In this document: positions 61,381-64,000 of the stretch, piece by piece | How the letters are laid out: each line of letters begins with the position of its first letter | Numbering within the stretch: the first letter of the stretch is position 1 | Assembly (NCBI RefSeq): GCF_042466685.1 | Contig: NZ_CP170448.1 | Span: 372,001 to 436,000 of the forward strand | DNA: 64,000 nucleotides | Direction: 5' to 3' | DNA from: Vreelandella sp042466685 | Lineage (GTDB): Bacteria; Pseudomonadota; Gammaproteobacteria; Pseudomonadales; Halomonadaceae | Notes under the pieces: model-generated | Databases searched by the model: none | What the model was told of the DNA's origin: nothing | Seen by the model: only the letters and a program-made list of their open reading frames with translations | Position numbers and translations under genes: made by a program

Positions 61381-63125
61381 TACTTGGCCTCCGCTGTTTG
61401 ACAGGCATGAGAAATCGCATTCTGGATATACTCTGGCACTACAAAAGCGTTGCCTTCGGCAATAACTTGCGCAAGTGACTGGCCAAAGCGCCCCTTCTGC
61501 ACATTATTTTGTTTGCGCTCAAACATGCCGCTGAATAGAGTCCGTGCTTTGGCTGCATCGCCTTCTTCCTCTTCGACCTTAGTCTGGAGGTCTTGCGCGA
61601 TTCTCGGGTGCATATTTCTAAGTGCCGCCAGCATTGCGGTGCGATTAACGTCAACCAACGCCAGATCATATTCGAGAGTTTTGAGACCGCAGAAAACCTT
61701 AACGAGGGAATCCTCGTTTTTCTTCATCCTGGCGGTATTGTTTGAAACCCTAATTTCCTCGTCGAACGTGGGATAAACGGCCACCGTTTCTCCGGTTTCA
61801 TCCGCTTCACTTACTGGATCCGCGTCGGTGATCACGGATACTGGAATTTTCAGGGCCTCCTCGCCAAACAGAGGCAAAAAAGAGTCAAAATTGAGTCCTT
61901 CGACACTGATCAGGCTGACGCCGTGCTTGCGCAGGTTATAGCCACACATTTCCGCGAGCACATTGACCAGCATCAATTCGGCCGCGCCTTCAACGAAGAT
62001 GATACGACGGGCAAAAAACAGTTCAGCGCGGGTCACATCAAGGTAGCGTTCGAGCTTTTCTCTTTTTCCCCTTTCGAATTGGATGGTGCGTGGGAAGAAA
62101 GTCTCCACGCCAGTGGCTGTTTCGACCAGACATGTGAGGCTGTCGAGATTAGCAATGCTGGCGAAGTTGGGGGAATGGCTAGAAACAAACAACTGAACGG
62201 GCTTCTCACCCTCCCCATCTTGAATCGATTCCAGGTAATCTAGCAACACCGCCTGCAACTGCGGATGCAAGTGTGCCTCAGGCTCCTCAATGATCAGGCC
62301 TCGGTAACTCGCGTCAGCGTTCCTGGCCAGCTCACAGAGAACCACCGCCATGTAAATCAGATTGTTAAATCCAAGGCCGTTCTGTTCAATTTCGAAGTCG
62401 TCCACTACTAACGACAGGCGTGATGCCAGCTTCTGAAAATCGCTTCCGCTCAATCCCAAATCCAACACTTGGGCTAGCTGAGACCCTAGCATCGTGTCAT
62501 GCCGACTTGTGATGGCCGAGTGAGCGGTAATAATCGGATCGTGGCCCCTTAGCTCTTCATCGAGCAGTTTAAGTGCTTCATTAATTCCATCACGACCTTC
62601 ATCATCGGCAAGGAGCTGAAATAGTCGAGCCAGCTTGCTATGGCGATTGGGCTTGAGACCCTGTGAAGCATCTCTAAGAGGTGGCAGGTAGACACCGCGA
62701 AGGTTCTCGATCATATCCGCGGTCAGGCCTATCTCTTCATGGTCTCCACACCAACGCCTTACTCGCAGCCTGCCAATCTTGTCAGCTTCTGAATAACGGA
62801 TGTTAATGTGAGCTTCAAACCTGCCATCTTCGTCCGGCTTCAGTGCTGCCAGAAAGTCGGCTTCGTCGTCTACGTCCAAATCCTGGAAGACGTACTTAAA
62901 CTGGATGTCACCTGCCGGATCGCCCCCCTTTGGTCGATGCATATCGTCGTTGTTAAAGCGCGGGTATGGCTCGTCGTATCCTGCAAGTAGCGCGCGCAAT
63001 GCATCAACAATAGCGGTCTTGCCAATGTTATTAGAGCCGACCAGGACGTTCAGCCCGGGCTGAAACTCAAGGTCAACAGATTGCAATTTTCTGAAGTTCG
63101 TTATTTTCAGTTTTGCTAGATACAC
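61380..63125 (-). CDS. gajA: Gabija anti-phage protein GajA (OLD-family ATPase-TOPRIM nuclease)
   Basis: A 581-residue overcoming-lysogenization-defect (OLD) nuclease. The N-terminal ABC-type ATPase shows Walker A GSNNIGKT (30-37), and EEPEAHLHP at 280-288 (Walker B region). The C-terminal TOPRIM has Glu379 (IIFVEGAAE), Asp434 and Asp436 (VITDADP) and Lys544, matching in order and almost in number the catalytic residues known for GajA (Glu379, Asp432, Asp434, Lys541). Length is nearly that of the B. cereus protein. GTG is the start; its ribosome-binding sequence is weak. Genomic context: directly after a tRNA-type island boundary, divergent from an unknown gene. Confidence 0.9.
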   Translation of the reverse strand: MYLAKLKITNFRKLQSVDLEFQPGLNVLVGSNNIGKTAIVDALRALLAGYDEPYPRFNNDDMHRPKGGDPAGDIQFKYVFQDLDVDDEADFLAALKPDEDGRFEAHINIRYSEADKIGRLRVRRWCGDHEEIGLTADMIENLRGVYLPPLRDASQGLKPNRHSKLARLFQLLADDEGRDGINEALKLLDEELRGHDPIITAHSAITSRHDTMLGSQLAQVLDLGLSGSDFQKLASRLSLVVDDFEIEQNGLGFNNLIYMAVVLCELARNADASYRGLIIEEPEAHLHPQLQAVLLDYLESIQDGEGEKPVQLFVSSHSPNFASIANLDSLTCLVETATGVETFFPRTIQFERGKREKLERYLDVTRAELFFARRIIFVEGAAELMLVNVLAEMCGYNLRKHGVSLISVEGLNFDSFLPLFGEEALKIPVSVITDADPVSEADETGETVAVYPTFDEEIRVSNNTARMKKNEDSLVKVFCGLKTLEYDLALVDVNRTAMLAALRNMHPRIAQDLQTKVEEEEGDAAKARTLFSGMFERKQNNVQKGRFGQSLAQVIAEGNAFVVPEYIQNAISHACQTAEAK

Positions 63126-63541
63126 TGATGTAGCGCCCCCTGTGGATCGGTTTTTAATTCATCCATTGTTATCACGACTGTGTAATCAACACATCACCTG
63201 CGCCCCATCCCAGAAAAGGTCCTAAGCGGTTACCCCAGCAATAGCATGCTTCTATACCAATGTGATACCCCAAGCCCAGGGGAGGAAAAGGGCTATTTCC
63301 GCTCCCTAAATAAATTTTATCCCGCTAGCCCTTTCTTAAGTCGTTTCAAACCTTCGCGGTTACTGGGAGGCCTCAGTAGCCTCAAGCCTGCCATATTTTG
63401 TAAACCTTGAGAGTGCTTACTAAAATTAGATATGGTTGTGGCAACAGGTACCTAAAGCTCACTAAAAATAAACGGTTTCGGGTACCGACAGCCTGAGAGA
63501 AGGCCGGTAAGCTATCTTTCAAACTTCACGGAGATAAGCAC
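63126..63541. promoter_or_regulatory. Divergent control region of gajA and the right-edge gene
   Basis: No gene seen in 416 bp. The segment carries a long-loop inverted repeat AAAGGGCTA/TAGCCCTTT (about 63286-63333) and a run of short repeats near 63475-63510, but no promoter could be assigned with confidence. GGAG lies 8 bases before the ATG at 63542. Confidence 0.4.
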
Positions 63542-64000
63542 ATGACCCACCTCAAGCCGCCAGCCTCTCCCCTAGCCGTTTGCGAAGACATTCTGCGAAA
63601 GAGTAAACAATACAATTTGGAGCATCACTGTTTGCCGAGTGAGAACAGAGTGATTGATAGACTGTTGAACAGAGGCCACGAGCTGGAAAGCGCCCATCTG
63701 GAACTGCACCGTAAGCTCGGCCATCACCCTCATGCACTGCAGGAATTTCTCGCCAAGCTTTTGAGTACAGCCGCATTTTGGAAACCGGAAGACATGAAGG
63801 CCGCCCGTGCTAGTCGATATCGTCTCATTGAGGTCAATCGGCAGATTGCGGACAAGGCTATGGAGCTCTCGACGCTGCTGGATGAGCGCAGCGTGCTCCA
63901 TAATCATTCCGGCTTCGCCAGCAATACCCATTATCATGTCTGCGAAGTAATCGAAGAAGCCTCTGAACACAACCCTTTGTTTGGAATGGAGATTGGGGAT
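63542..64000 (+). CDS. Unknown island gene, 5' part (runs off the window)
   Basis: The frame is open for 153 codons from ATG 63542 (GGAG eight bases upstream) to the window end with no stop. It encodes a mainly helical, soluble, Leu/His/Glu-rich sequence beginning MTHLKPPASPLAVC; segments such as RVIDRLLNRGHELESAHLELHRKLG look coiled-coil-like. No signal peptide or recognised domain. It is divergent from gajA, so it may be another gene of the same island. Function unknown. Confidence 0.75.
   Translation, partial: MTHLKPPASPLAVCEDILRKSKQYNLEHHCLPSENRVIDRLLNRGHELESAHLELHRKLGHHPHALQEFLAKLLSTAAFWKPEDMKAARASRYRLIEVNRQIADKAMELSTLLDERSVLHNHSGFASNTHYHVCEVIEEASEHNPLFGMEIGD

Noticed and set aside
63572..63970. 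A 132-codon minus-strand frame at the right edge
   Set aside because: It lies antisense to a continuous plus-strand frame that has a good ribosome-binding site and runs to the window end.

Overview
The window looks like chromosomal DNA of a Halomonas-type gammaproteobacterium (Halomonadaceae). The evidence is a Halomonas-like 16S gene, gene orders shared with Pseudomonas (pcnB-folK-panB-panC; dksA-gluQ-cbrX-cbrA-cbrB; metX-metW-yggT-proC-yggS-pilT; anmK/tyrS/rrn) and acidic secreted proteins. Genus is inferred by eye from the 16S; no database was searched.

Layout. 1-1770: end of an MFS transporter and a thiolase. 1976-6190: pcnB-folK-panB-panC-panD on the minus strand. 6191-13042: the CbrAB carbon/nitrogen control locus (gluQ, cbrX, cbrA, cbrB) with dksA upstream. 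The apparently empty 0.9 kb between cbrB and pcnB carries a strong candidate for the small RNA CrcZ: a sigma-54 promoter, paired TGTTACC/GGTAACA half-sites, seven A-rich Hfq/Crc-type motifs and a terminator hairpin. 13258-22037: aminotransferase, sfsA, metXW, yggT, proC, yggS, pilT, anmK. 22177-28819: tyrS and a complete 16S-23S-5S operon with no tRNA in its spacer. 28999-40912: mostly single-gene housekeeping and poorly known genes (small lipoprotein, isochorismatase-like, yaaA, aldo/keto reductase, Sel1, exonuclease, LOG, DUF501, thioesterase, MalY/PatB, CnoX, a PRISE-like reductase with a divergent LysR regulator).

40975-58959 is a type I secretion locus. The HlyD-type adaptor and ABC exporter face a 14.2 kb gene for a protein of about 4,744 residues, built from CBM6/malectin-like sugar-binding folds, cadherin/Ig-like spacers, a sugar-dehydrogenase-like beta-propeller and two DUF4114-like blocks. 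It has no RTX nonapeptides. The likely job is a secreted or surface polysaccharide-binding adhesin or matrix protein.

59361-64000 (right edge): a partial 3' end of a tRNA-fMet-like gene with its own terminator marks what looks like the left end of a tRNA-integrated island. Its first cargo is a two-gene Gabija anti-phage system (gajA OLD/TOPRIM nuclease, gajB UvrD-like helicase), followed by the start of an unrecognised divergent gene that runs off the window.
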